A program made the position numbers and the translations under genes. The notes under the pieces are model-generated. The model saw only the letters and a program-made list of their open reading frames with translations, did not search any database and was not told the origin of the DNA. This document shows positions 51,998 through 63,204 of a DNA stretch of 64,000 nt, in pieces. The stretch is taken from assembly GCA_033032865.1 (NCBI GenBank), contig JAWHQI010000258.1, positions 3,968,001 to 4,032,000 on the forward strand, written 5' to 3'. Source of the DNA: Dactylorhiza incarnata (Eukaryota > Streptophyta > Magnoliopsida > Asparagales > Orchidaceae). Position 1 is the first letter of the stretch, and the number at the start of each line of letters is the position of its first letter.

Positions 51998-54023
51998 TGT
52001 AACAACCCCAAATTAGTAATAACATTAATAACAAAAAATAATAATAATAATAATAATAATAAAACGCTATTCTCCATTTGAGATCTAACCGCAGCCCAAC
52101 TCTCCCCCTTTTTACTTCCCTCTCACGATTAAACCCCCCCCCCCCTGGTCCGAGCCTTCTCGCAAAAAAAACAAAAAAAAAACACACGCATTAGGTTTCC
52201 CCGCAGCAGCGATCCGTCTGTCTCCCGCTCTCGATTCCACAGGCCGCCGCCGCTCCCGTCTCCTGCGCACAGCCCCGACGCCTCCGCCTGCTCCTCCTCT
52301 CGTCGGCGTCGCCGCCTGCTCCCTCTCTTACCGTGGCCGACGCCTCCCCCTGCTTCTCCTCCCCAAGCCGGAAGCCTCCTCTCCCTCAGCTAAGGCAGCA
52401 GCTCTCCCCTCTTGTGGCCGTCAGCAACTCTCCTCCTCTTCCTCAAGACCGGCAGCCGCTCCGCTTCCTCCGGCAACTCCTTTTTCTCCGATTCTTCTTC
52501 GTTTTGGTTGGGGATTTGCAAGAGGAAAAGCTAGGGTTTGCTTCCCTCTCCTCCTCGAGCCCGGATCTGAGTTCCTTGGGGTAAATCTCATCTCTTTCTC
52601 CCTTATCCAGAAATTTCCCTTTGAGTATTTGGGATTTTTGCGCTCCAAATTACATTCGGGTTTTGTGCACGTTCTAATCGCTAAATCCTTAGGTATTCGT
52701 GCTTTCCGAGGCCGTTCGTCGCTTCATTTGGCGGAATCTCTTGAAGACCCTTCCGAATTAGGGTTTCCCTAGACTAAAGCGCTGCCAAATCTCTGGCTCC
52801 CGCGTTGTTATTCCTTCTCCCCTCACTTCGAGGGAGGTATTTTGCTAAGCCCTCTCATGTCTAGGTTTTTGTGTTAATATTAACTACTTGTGCTAGCGTG
52901 TAGGGTTTCAATATCACCCTTGTTTATGCTTGACCAGGTTTAAAATAAGACTTTGAAATCTTGTTTGCGCCGCTTAACTGCCACTGTCAGCCTCAGCCTT
53001 CTTAAGGCAAGTTGAGAAACTCCTCACTTGCAAACTCATGTTTTTACTTATGACAAATTCCTATATGGTAAATCTTTTTTCCTGTCAGATACCTGGATCT
53101 TCGATTTGATAACTTGTCTCAGTGCACTAGAATCCATGAAATTCTGCATTTAAGTCATTAATAACGTAAGTTAACATTGAAAGGTAGGGTTTAATTGATG
53201 CAACTCCTTGACTTGGGTTCCCTCTTGAATCCCTAATGGGAACAAAGGACCGGTCATAGCGAGCTTAAATTTTCTGAATCTTCTGAATCCATATTTGAAT
53301 CTGTCTGAATCATGAACCATGTGCATCAAACAAAACGCCTGCACTTTCATTTGTCCCAACTTATGTTATTATTTAGACTTTTATACTCCGGAGTAGATTA
53401 ATGTTTTAGTTCTGTTTCTGCATTTCTTGTATTTACCTGTCTTGCTAGCTTTGTTATTTACCTTGCTTTAACTACATATATCATAGTTCTGAGGCTTTTT
53501 CCTTGTTTACTTTGGAATTTGTCTTAGCGTCCGTGACCGCGCCCCGTGGTACCTGAGCCTGCTCTGCACCCTGTTCCTGCTTCCCTGGAGGTTTCTTTTT
53601 GTTAGTTGCTGTGTCAGGTTTCATGTTATATTTCCTTTACTGTCAGTGTTTCTTATTATGTAATGATTATGGTTAGCCATTTTCTCTTGTATCAAGGGCA
53701 ACTGGTAGGCTATTATATGTACTATCATTTTGTATCAATGCATGTTCATCCTCCCGGAGGTCTATATTACTTGTATCTGTACTAGAAATTTCAAATGGAG
53801 TTTTTCACATTATGCTTGCATGTTTCCTTTTCTTTATTTTTTTTGTGTGTTTTAAAGCTTCTGCAATAAATCAATCTGTTTTACGTAAAAGTAACTATTT
53901 TAAAAACTATTTGTAGTACTTCTGCTTCCGCTTTAGCAGACATGGATTTTTTTTCGCCCATGTCTGTGGCATCACGATCCGCCTCGAAGCGCACTCTGAC
54001 TCTTGTCGAGACGAGTCGTGACA
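51998..54023 (+). repeat. 5' LTR of element E
   Basis: 2026 bp; (ATA)n run at about 52037-52062, poly-C near 52131-52145. The LTRs differ in (ATA)n and poly-C length and at scattered bases. Confidence 0.92.
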
Positions 54024-54025
54024 GT

Positions 54026-54036
54026 TGGTATCAGAG
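54026..54036 (+). promoter_or_regulatory. primer binding site of element E
   Basis: TGGTATCAGAG, complementary to the 3' end of initiator tRNA-Met, two bases after the LTR. Confidence 0.85.
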
Positions 54037-54698
54037 GGAGGTTCAACATTTAAAGATAAAGTATTTTGAAATAACATATATTTTGAAATCCATTATGTAA
54101 GTATATGTACATGCATCATTTCCTCACTCACCGTATCATTATTGTTGTTCTTGGCTGAAACACGCACACACTACACACATAATCATGCGTAGTATGCACA
54201 CGAATGTTAAGGGGTTATGGGCAAACTTAGCATTTATGTGTATATGAATTTCCACTAGGTTATACACCGCTTGCAAATATTAAATGGTTATGGGCAATTT
54301 TAATATTTACAAGTGCGATGGCATTAGCTGCATAGTATGCATGGCATGTTAAGTGATATGGGCACTTAACATGGTATGCGTATCCATTCATAAACATTAT
54401 TAGAGATGCATTTAGGCAGAATTGCATTACATGCATAACATAAATCATTCGCACAAGTGTCAAGCTAGGAACGACAGATAATGATTGTACATACATGGAT
54501 TTGTTCATTGTTACAAATTGCACCTGATTTTTGTTGTATTTGCACGATCATTACAAGCAGTTGTCCAAAGAAAATGCTGTAATTATTACATGATTCACAT
54601 ACCTGACAGTATAAGAAGTGTTTGAACCTCTAGTTTTCCAGTTATCCTATTCTTGCTTGACTCTCGATCTAACCTGATGCTCTCGTATCTCCTTCTAG
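54037..54698 (+). other. leader of element E
   Basis: No coding sequence recognised. It ends in CTCGTATCTCCTTCTAG directly before the gag ATG, an acceptor-like end that may mean a leader intron. Confidence 0.5.
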
Positions 54699-55946
54699 AT
54701 GGCTCCCAAGCGTTCTCAGCGCAAAAAGCCAACCCCTCCCGCAGTGGAAACTTCTGGTGGTGCTACTGCTCAAATTCTGAAGCAGATCCTGGATCGCCTC
54801 ACTCGTCTGGAGGGGGATCGCCAAACTCCTGATCCAGCCTCTGGTTCCGGCCCCTCAGGGACAGCAGGAGTGACTACCACTCCTGAAGCCGCCCCTCTTG
54901 CATCTGAACCTGTAATCAGCCCGCTCGCCGTCAATCTGGTGACTCCGCTTGCATCGATTCCGACTGCTCCTCCTGTGGCGATGGCAGACACTTTGGCGTT
55001 CAAAAGGCTAAAGCCGCCATCTTACGATGGCAACCGTGACTACTTCGTCATTTCCGAGTGGCTCTCTCAAATGGAGAAGCACTTCGAGTACGCTGGAATT
55101 CCAGATGTCCAGAAGGTTCTTCTTGCGGCCTATCAGCTGACCGAGGATGCGTACACCTGGTGGCTTCAGCGTCGCACTCTTCCCGACTCTGCCACCATGA
55201 CTTGGGTTCAGTTCAAAGGAGCTCTTATGGAGAAGTTCCTTTCTTCGGTGGAGCGTGACCGGCTAGCCAAGAAGTTCTTGTCTCTTCAGCAGCCAGGCAG
55301 ATCAGTGACCGAGTACGAAAGAGAGTTCTCCCGCCTGTCACTCCTTGTTGTGGACTTGGTGCCAAGCGAGTCCAAGAAGATCAGCCGTTTCGTGAAAGGG
55401 CTTCGGCATGATTTCCGTCAGCATGTGGTAGCTCATGGCGCCACTACCTATGCCGAGACCGTGGAAGCCGCGTTGCAGGTGGAAGCTATCGAGTTGGAGC
55501 GTTCTTCTAAGAAGGTCCAACATGGATCTAGCAATGCTGCATCGTCTGACCACAAGCGCAAAGGTGCACCATTCCAGGAACAAGGCTCCAAGTCCAAGGA
55601 GGTGTGTGCTTTCTACCACAAGGTGGGTCATGTCGCCCAAGTCTGCCGCACTCTCCTGAAGAAGCAGAAGATGGTTGTTCCTGCACAGCAACCCCAGTTG
55701 ACGCTTGCCACTGTTTCCTCTGACTGCACTTACTGTAAGAGGCCAGGTCATCTGCTGAAGGAATGCCGCCGCAAGCAGAATACGTGTTACCGATGCGGTC
55801 AGGTTGGGCACCATATCCGGGACTGCCCGGTTCCCGCTCAGCCTCCGCAGTCTGTTCCGGGAACTCAGGAACAGGGTAGAGCCGTGCTGAATGTCATTAC
55901 CCAGGGCGAGGCACTTGCATCCACTGACGTCATCTCTGGTATGTAA
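54699..55946 (+). CDS. element E Gag
   Basis: 415 codons from ATG 54699 to TAA. The N-terminal 100 residues are Pro/Ala/Thr-rich after a basic start (MAPKRSQRKKPTPP). The capsid-like region runs from FKRLKPPSYDGNRDYFVISE (about residue 100) to YEREFSRLSLLVVDLVPSES, typical of Ty3 retrotransposon gag. Two zinc knuckles follow: CTYCKRPGHLLKEC (near 345) and CYRCGQVGHHIRDC (near 363), with an earlier CAFYHKVGHVAQVC-like one. The last residues SGM come from reading into the intron-like segment beginning at 55939. No frame damage seen. Confidence 0.9.
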   Translation: MAPKRSQRKKPTPPAVETSGGATAQILKQILDRLTRLEGDRQTPDPASGSGPSGTAGVTTTPEAAPLASEPVISPLAVNLVTPLASIPTAPPVAMADTLAFKRLKPPSYDGNRDYFVISEWLSQMEKHFEYAGIPDVQKVLLAAYQLTEDAYTWWLQRRTLPDSATMTWVQFKGALMEKFLSSVERDRLAKKFLSLQQPGRSVTEYEREFSRLSLLVVDLVPSESKKISRFVKGLRHDFRQHVVAHGATTYAETVEAALQVEAIELERSSKKVQHGSSNAASSDHKRKGAPFQEQGSKSKEVCAFYHKVGHVAQVCRTLLKKQKMVVPAQQPQLTLATVSSDCTYCKRPGHLLKECRRKQNTCYRCGQVGHHIRDCPVPAQPPQSVPGTQEQGRAVLNVITQGEALASTDVISGM

Positions 55947-56037
55947 TGCGCAATTGTTATTTCCTGCAATTTTGTCTTAGCTTATTTGCTTTCGATCCGG
56001 ACAATCATGTTTTTGCGTGCATGTTCTTCTTTCTTAG
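55939..56037 (+). other. 99-bp intron-like segment at the gag-pol boundary of element E
   Basis: Donor TCTG then GTATGT and acceptor TTCTTTCTTAG then GGAGA bound a T-rich 99-bp segment with a stop in the gag frame (TAA at 55944). Removing it joins the last gag codons (DVIS, G) to [20 protein letters not shown] of protease with no frame change. In most relatives gag and pol are one continuous frame here. A second acceptor-like TTAG at 55980 would give a 42-bp intron, too short to splice. Confidence 0.65.
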
Positions 56038-56936
56038 GGAGATTTAGGGTCAACAATAAATGGATGCAGATTCTTTTTGATTCTGGCGCATCTCATTCGT
56101 TCATTGCCCGTCATATTGTGGATCGTTATCGCTGGCCTACTTCGCTTCTTGAGGTCCCTTATGAGATCTCCGTATCTGGTCATCTGCCTCTTTCGTGTAG
56201 TGGCATTCCCAATTGTCCGATCACGCTTGGTGAATTGCAAGTCTCAGCCGATCTCATAGTCCTGGAGATGTCAGAGTTCGAGGTAATCTTGGGAATGAAT
56301 TGGTTGGTTGCGTATAAAGCTAAATTGGATTGCGTGGCAAAGAGGGTCAACCTAAGCATTGATGGCAAGGATTTCAGCGTTCATGTTCAGACCCGCAGTC
56401 ACATGAAGGTAATTTCCGCTGTACGCGCCACTCGCCTTCTTAGTCAAGGATGTTCTGCGTGTTTTGTGTATGCTGCACGTTCGAATTCTGTCTCTCCTTC
56501 TCTTGAATCCATACCTGTTGCTTCTGAATTTCCGGATGTCTTTCCTGCCGAATTGCCTGGGATGCCTCCTGATCGAGATGTGGAGTTTTCTATTGACTTA
56601 GAGTCGGGAACGCGCCCCATATCTAAAGCTCCGTACCGTATGGCCCCGCGCGAGCTAGAGGAGCTTAGATCGCAGTTGGACGAATTGCTTGAGCGTGGAT
56701 ACATTCGTCCCAGCTCGTCACCCTGGGGAGCCCCTGTTCTCTTCGTGAAAAAGAAGGACGGTTCTATGAGGCTCTGCATCGATTATCGGGATTTAAACAA
56801 GGTGACCGTCAAGAATAAGTATCCCCTTCCGCGTGTGGACGACCTTTTCGATCAGCTCAAAGGTAGTTCAGTCTTCTCCAAGATAGATCTCAGATCAGGT
56901 TACCATCAGCTGAAGAATCCGGTATGGTCATTTTGA
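56038..56936 (+). pseudogene. element E protease and RT start
   Basis: Continues from the intron-like segment: aspartic protease [35 protein letters not shown]; the RT start [52 protein letters not shown] deletion of roughly 40 bases near 56915 shifts the frame and ends this part at 56936. The RT catalytic Asp of the first block ([10 protein letters not shown]) is present. Confidence 0.88.
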
Positions 56937-56943
56937 ATTCTTA

Positions 56944-59361
56944 GTGATGTCTTTTGGTCTGACTAACGCTCCTTCTGCTTTTATGGATATGATGAACCGT
57001 GTTTTTCGTGAATACCTGGATAAGTTCATCATCGTGTTCATTGGCGACATTCTGGTTTATTCCAAGACTCATGAGGATCATGCAGCACATCTTAGGCTCA
57101 CTCTCTCCACTCTTCGTCAGCATCAGCTCTATGCCAAGCTGTCAAAATGTGAGTTCTGGCTGGATCGTGTTGCTTTTCTGGGGCATGTTGTTTCTGGTGA
57201 TGGACTCTCTGTTGATCCTGCCAAGATTTCAGCTGTTATGGACTGGAAGCGACCTTCTACCCCTTCTGAGATTCGCAGTTTCCTTGGGCTTGTTGGTTAC
57301 TACCGCCGTTTTGTCAAGGATTTCTCCTCTCTTGCTGCTTCGTTGACAAAGCTAACGCAAAAGCATGTTAGATTCGATTGGTCAGATCAGTGTGAGCAGG
57401 CCTTCTTGGAGCTGAAGCAACGTCTGTGTTCGGCGCCAGTTCTGGCCCTTCCTTCAGAGGGGGCAGATTTTTCAGTTTATACTGATGCTTCCGGAGTCGG
57501 CTTGGGATGTGTCTTGATGCAGGGCGATCGTGTCATTGCTTATGGGTCGAGGCAGTTGAAGACTCACGAGCGTAATTACCCCACTCATGATCTGGAGTTC
57601 GCCGCTGTGGTGTTTGCGTTGAAGCTTTGGCGTCATTATCTCTATGGCGTGAAGTGTCACTTCTTCACTGACCATCAGAGCTTGAGGTATATCTTTGATC
57701 AGAAGGATCTCAACCTTCGTCAAAGGCGGTGGGTCGAATTTGTAGCAGATTATGATTTGGAGCTTTCCTATGTTCCCGGCAAGGCCAATGCGGTAGCCGA
57801 TGCGTTGAGTCGTCAAGTTTCTGTTTCCTCTGGTGCCCCCTTGTCAGCTACTCTTGCAGCTCTGATTGGTGACCTCGAGCGGATGGACATATCCATCTTA
57901 CCAAAGGGTCAAGGTCAGATCTTTGGTCCGTCGTGGGTGGAGCAAGTGAAAGATTTGCAGCCTTTCGACCCCATTCTCCAGCGCATTCGCCGAAGGGTTG
58001 AACTCGAGTCTCTTCCGGATTTCTCAATCTCTGACGATGTTTTGCGTTTCCGAGGCCGTCTTTACATCCCCGATATTCCTGAATTACTTGATGTTATATG
58101 TCGTGAAACTCATGAGTCGCGCACATCTGTTCATCCAGGCAATAATAAGATGTATCATGACTTAAAGCAGATCGTTTGGTGGCCTGGTATGAAGAATCAT
58201 ATAGCTAGCTTCATCTCTCGATGTCTGACGTGCCAGAAGGTGAAAGCTCAGCGTCAGCGTCCTGGTGGTCTTTTGCAGCCTCTGCCCATCCCTGAATGGA
58301 AGTGGGAGGACATTTCTATGGATTTTATCACAGGTTTGCCTCGCACTCCGAGAGGGCACGATGCGATTTGGGTGATAGTGGATCGGTTGACCAAGGTAGC
58401 CCACTTCATCCCTTATAAGGAAGGTCACTCTACTGAGAAGATGGCTCGAATCTATGTGTCGGAGATCGTTAGACTTCACGGGATTCCTCTACGTATTGTG
58501 TCGGATCGTGACTCGAGGTTTGTCTCTCATTTTTGGAAGGGCTTTCAGCAAGCTTTGGGCACGGATCTCAACCTGAGCACCGCTTATCATCCGACAACCG
58601 ATGGTCAGACCGAAAGAGTTAATCAGATTCTCGAAGACATGCTTCGGTGTTACATTTTGGACTACAAGGGAGCTTGGGTGAGCACTTACCTTTGGTCGAG
58701 TTTGCCTACAATAATAGCTATCAGGAGAGCCTCCAGATGGCCCCCTTCGAAGCACTGTATGGGTGGGCGTCGTTGTAGGACCCCTCTCTTTTGGTCAGAA
58801 GTTGGTGAAAAGGTTGTGTTGGGACCTGAGTTGTTCCAGGAAATGGAAGAAGCCACAAAGAAGACTCGACTCCAGCTCAGTCGTGTTATTGAGAGACAGA
58901 TAAGGTATGCTAATCTGCGTCGCCGTCCGCTAGTTTTTGCTGTGGGTGATCAAGTTTTTCTGAAGGTTTCCCCTTCTCCTGGGGTGAAACGGTTTGGTCG
59001 CCATCACAAGCTTAGCCCGAGGTTCATGGGACCTTTTTCTATCTTAGAGCGTGTTGGGGAATCTGCTTACCGCCTTGAGTTACCTGCTTCTTTTGTCGGT
59101 GTTCATAACGTCTTCCATGTCAGCCAGCTTCGGAAGTACATTCATGATCCCAACCGCATTGTTGAAAAGATTTCTGTAGTTCCTGAAGCCAATCTCTCGT
59201 ACACGGTCGAACCTGCTAAGATCGTGGAGTATCAAGAACGCAAACTTCGAAAAAGGACCATTCCTATGGTGAAGGTGCTTTGGATGCATGGCAAGTCTGA
59301 GGAGTTCACTTGGGAGCTTGAAGCTGACATGCGTAGCAAGTATCCGCACCTTTTCTCTTGA
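56944..59361 (+). pseudogene. element E reverse transcriptase, RNase H, integrase and chromodomain-like end
   Basis: 805 codons open. [22 protein letters not shown], then FIGDILVYS where the family has two Asp: the first is Gly, so the RT active site is lost. RNase [51 protein letters not shown]. Integrase: H2C2 zinc region ([32 protein letters not shown]), [35 protein letters not shown]. Between about 58679 and 58763 two opposite 1-base shifts replace about 28 residues. The end [20 protein letters not shown] is chromodomain-like. Product as read would be inactive in RT. Confidence 0.88.
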
Positions 59362-59536
59362 TCATGGTATGCCTCCGCTCTTGTTCCTCTCTCTATTTAA
59401 GTACCTTTTCATTTAGTTTTCTTGACTTGAATTGCAAACTCTGTTGGAATGAATGACCTCGGAGTCGTCGCCATAAGAGACCCCATCCAGAAAATCCTCG
59501 AAAGTTTCGGGACGAAACTTCCTAAGTAGGGGAGAA

Positions 59537-59576
59537 TGTAACAACCTCAAATTAGTAATAACATTAATAACAAAAA

Positions 59577-59610
<34 letters not shown>

Positions 59611-61560
59611 CGTTATTCTCCATTTGAGATCTAACCGCAGCCCAACTCTCCCCCTTTTTACTTCCCTCTCACGATTACCCCCCCCCCCCCCCGGTCCGAG
59701 CCTTCTCGCAAAAAAAAAACACACGCATTAGGTTTCCCCGCAGCAGCGATCCGTCTGTCTCCCGCTCTCGATTCCACAGGCCGACGCCGCTCCCGTCTCC
59801 TGCGCACAGCCCCGACGCCGCCGCCTGCTCCTCCTCCCGCCGGCGCCGCCGCCTGCTCCCTCTCTTACCGTGGCCGACGCCTCCCCCTGCTTCTCCTCCC
59901 CAAGCCGGAAGCCTCCTCTCCCTCAGCTAAGGCAGCAGCTCTCCCCTCTTGTGGCCGTCAGCAACTCTCCTCCTCTTCCTCAAGACCGGCAGCCACTCCG
60001 CTTCCTCCGGCAACTCCTTTTTCTCCGATTCTTCTTCGTTTTGGTTGGGGATTTGCAAGAGGAAAAGCTAGGGTTTGCTTCCCTCTCCTCCTCGAGCCCG
60101 GATCTGAGTTCCTTGGGGTAAATCTCATCTCTTTCTCCCTTATTCCAGAAATTTCCCTTTGAGTATTTGAGATTTTTGCGCTCCAAATTACATTCGGGTT
60201 TTGTGCACGTTCTAATCGCTAAATCCTTAGGTATTCGTGCTTTCTGAGGCCGTTCGTCGCTTCATTTGGCGGAATCTCTTGCAGACCCTTCCGAATTAGG
60301 GTTTCCCTAGACTAAAGCGCCGTTAAGTCTCTGGCTCCCGCGTTGTTATTCCTTCTCCCCTCACTTCGAGGGAGGTATTTTGCTAAGCCCTCTCATGTCT
60401 AGGTTTTTGTGTTAATATTAACTACTTGTGCTAGCGTGTAGGGTTTCAATATCACCCTTGTTTATGCTTGACCAGGTTTAAAATAAGACCTTGAAATCTT
60501 GTTTGCGTCGCTTAACTGCCACTGTCAGCCTCAGCCTTCTTAAGGCAAGTTAGAAACTCCTCACTTGCAAACTCATGTTTTTACTTATGACAAATTCCTA
60601 TATGGTAAATCTTTTTTCCTGTCAGATACCTGGATCTTCGATTTGATAACTTGTCTCAGTGCACTAGAATCCATGAAATTCTGCATTTAAGTCATTAATA
60701 ACGTAAGTTAACATTGAAAGGTAGGGTTTAATTGATGCAACTCCTTGACTTGGGTTCCCTCTTGAATCCCTAATGGGAACAAAGGACCGGTCATAGCGAG
60801 CTTAAATTTTCTGAATCTTCTGAATCCATATTTGAATCTGTCTGAATCATGAACCATGTGCATCAAACAAAACACCTGCACTTTCATTTGTCCCAACTTA
60901 TGTTATTATTTAGACTTTTATACTCCGGAGTAGATTAATGTTTTAGTTCTGTTTCTGCATTTCTTGTATTTACCTGTCTTGCTAGCTTTGTTATTTACCT
61001 TGCTTTAACTACATATATCATAGTTCTGAGGCTTTTTCCTTGTTTACTTTGGAATTTGCCTTAGCGTCCGTGACCGCGCCCTGTGGTACCTGAGCCTGCT
61101 CTGCACCCTGTTCCTGCTTCCCTGGAGGTTTCTTTTTGTTAGTTGTTGTGTCAGGTTCCATGTTGTATTTCCTTTACTGTCAGTGTTTCTTATTATGTAA
61201 TGATTATGGTTAGCCATTTTCTCTTGTATCAAGGACAACTGTTAGGCTATTATATGTACTATCATTTTGTATTAATGCATGTTCATCCTCCCGGAGGTCT
61301 ATATTACTTGTATCTGTACTAGAAATTTCAAATGGAGTTTTTCACATTATGCTTGCATGTTTCCTTTTCTTTATTTTTTTTGTGTGTTTTAAAGCTTCCG
61401 CAATAAATCAATCCGTTTTACGTAAAAGTAACTATTTTAAAAACTATTTGTAGTACTTCTGCTTCCGCCTTAGCAGACATGGATTTCTTTTCGGTCATGC
61501 CTGTGGCATCACGATCCGCCCCGAAGCGCACTCTGACTCTTGTCGAGACGGGTCGTGACA
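59537..61560 (+). repeat. 3' LTR of element E
   Basis: 2024 bp; (ATA)n run longer than in the left LTR (about 59574-59608); preceded by AAGTAGGGGAGAA. Confidence 0.92.
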
Positions 61561-62477
61561 CCCGACGTGAGTAGGGTCGTTGGTTTACTCGTAATTCGTC
61601 GAGACCAAGTCGAAAGTTAAGGTGACCGAGAGAAGCAGGTCAACCTCTCGGAGGCGACCAAGACCGAGCAAAGCTAGGGAATGACCCGAGGGAGGGAAAA
61701 TGACTTAGCAAGGCAAGTGGGGGAAGTTCCCCCACTCGCGCCATCTTTTGGGCGAGTGGGGGCAGCCCCCCACTCGCCCGTCCCCTCCTTAGGGGAGCGA
61801 GTGGGGGCAGCCCCCCACTAGCCCGTCCCCTCCTTAGGGGGGCGAGTGGGGGCAGCCCCCCACTCGCCCGTCCCCTCCTTAGAGGGGGCGAGTGGGGGCA
61901 GCCCCCCACTCGCGTCCCCTCTCTTTTGGGGAAACTAGTGGGGATACCCCCCCCCTCTACTCTCTCGACCCCCGGCAAGGGGAGGAGTGGGCACCTCGAG
62001 TCCCACTCCCCCCCCCTCCTGTGTTGTCCGATCGCAATCAGGTTCAAGTTGCGGATAGCAGGATTTCGGCTATTCGCAGTCCGATTTTGGCTATTCGCAG
62101 TCCGTTTTTGGGAAAGTCTATAAATAGACCCTCATGGGCACCTTGGGAAGGGTTGGTTCCTACCCCCCTCCCTCGTGTGTGAGCAAGCACTACCCCTCCC
62201 CTCCCCCTGTCATTGAAGGTGGACGGTGAGGTGATCCTTAGTGCCCTCCAAGGTGCCCAGGCTCAGCATTGGTTTGGGAGGGGAAGTTCCATGTGAGCTT
62301 TCGGGTATGCGGTGGGACCTCCACGCTGCAGCTTAAGGGGTCCGTTTGTGGACTTAGATGCTCTTTAAGGGTCAGGTTCTCCAGTTCTTGGTGACTGGTC
62401 AAGGGTCTAGCTCGGGCCAAGTAAGGGTTAGTTGCATCCCCCTTGCGAACGTCGAGACCAGTTTTCTGGTTTCAACA
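61561..62477 (+). repeat. 3' LTR of element J, remaining part
   Basis: Continues the LTR after element E, beginning with the second CCCGA. The 45-bp minisatellite has only four copies (61753, 61798, 61843, 61889), against eight in the left LTR, which accounts for the size difference of about 170 bp. Ends TTTCAACA before AGGCC. Confidence 0.9.
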
Positions 62478-62482
62478 AGGCC

Positions 62483-63204
62483 AAATGTCATGGTTTATGC
62501 TAAACTACTTCGGAACAAATTGGTGCAAATGGATGCTTTAGTTGATGCTCAGTATTTTATAATTAGAGACAAATCCACAAATATACTCCGACATAAAGGT
62601 TTTATGGACAAAACAACACGTTTTCGATTTTTTTTACAAAATATCATTTTGGAATATATCATCGGATATATCCGTTATCATCTGATATATTTTCGCCGAT
62701 TTACCAACCAATATACTCCGACGTTATATCGGCTAACCTTTTTCAATTTATTTTATTTAATGTCTATGATCTAATAGATAATAAATCAAAATCGTTTCGT
62801 TGTTAGATTGTTTTGTGTCCTTCCTCTGACTTCTTTCCCTATGTCCGTCCATCATTGACTTCGATTTTACTTGGTCTTCGAATTTTAGACTGAAGGTTTC
62901 TTATCTTCCATCGTTATCGACGACTTTCTGACTTCCTCTTGCTTTCTTCCATGTAATACTGTTATTAATTGTATAACATAAAATGTTTATACTAGTATGA
63001 AAGAATTAAAAGTTCAATAAATGTTAAATTATTAATACATTAATATATAAAAAATAAAAGATGATTACATTTATATATAATTATATATATAATTAAATAT
63101 TAATACCTGACATATGAAATATCTCAGATATATCCCCCGACATATTAAAACCGATATGAAAAACCTAAATCGACGTGTCCCCGACATCTGACATCTACAG
63201 CCTT
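62483..63204. other. flank of element J with a hAT end
   Basis: AT-rich, no exon recognised. From about 63110 to 63204 the sequence (CAGATATATCCCCCGACATA, CCCCGACATCTGACATCTAC, AGCCTTG) matches the right end of the hAT element at 33970. The matching left end was not found. Confidence 0.6.

Larger units (their letters stand above)
51998..61560 (+). mobile_element. Ty3 retrotransposon E (Tekay-like), nested in J LTR
   Basis: Two LTRs of 2.03 kb (51998-54023, 59537-61560), about 98% identical by eye, start TGTAAC and end GTGACA. The target duplication CCCGA is perfect (51993-51997, 61561-61565). A primer site TGGTATCAGAG (54026-54036) and a polypurine tract AGTAGGGGAGAA (before 59537) are in place. 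Inside are a 675-bp leader, gag, an intron-like 99 bp, and pol in the order PR-RT-RH-INT with a chromodomain-like end. It is the youngest large element here, but pol has frame breaks. Confidence 0.93.
47030..62477 (+). mobile_element. non-autonomous Ty3 element J (Tat-like gag) with internal tandem arrays
   Basis: LTRs start TGTACAACC and end TTTCAACA: left 47030-48148 (1119 bp), right 51960-51997 plus 61561-62477, split by element E. The target duplication AGGCC is perfect (47025-47029, 62478-62482). A possible primer site ATGGTGCGGTGAGC follows the left LTR, and a polypurine-like AAAAGAGCGGGGATTG precedes the right one. Without E, the interior is 3.8 kb: a gag remnant and then 2.8 kb of tandem repeats; no protease, RT or integrase. 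It would need an autonomous partner. Confidence 0.9.

Noticed and set aside
51998..54023. The 5' leader-like CCGCCGCC region as a host gene promoter
   Set aside because: It repeats at 59537-61560 as an LTR with target duplication.
62476..63204. A complete hAT element from CAAGGCC to the AGCCTTG end
   Set aside because: The left CAAGGCC is the J LTR end plus its AGGCC duplication; only the right hAT end is supported.
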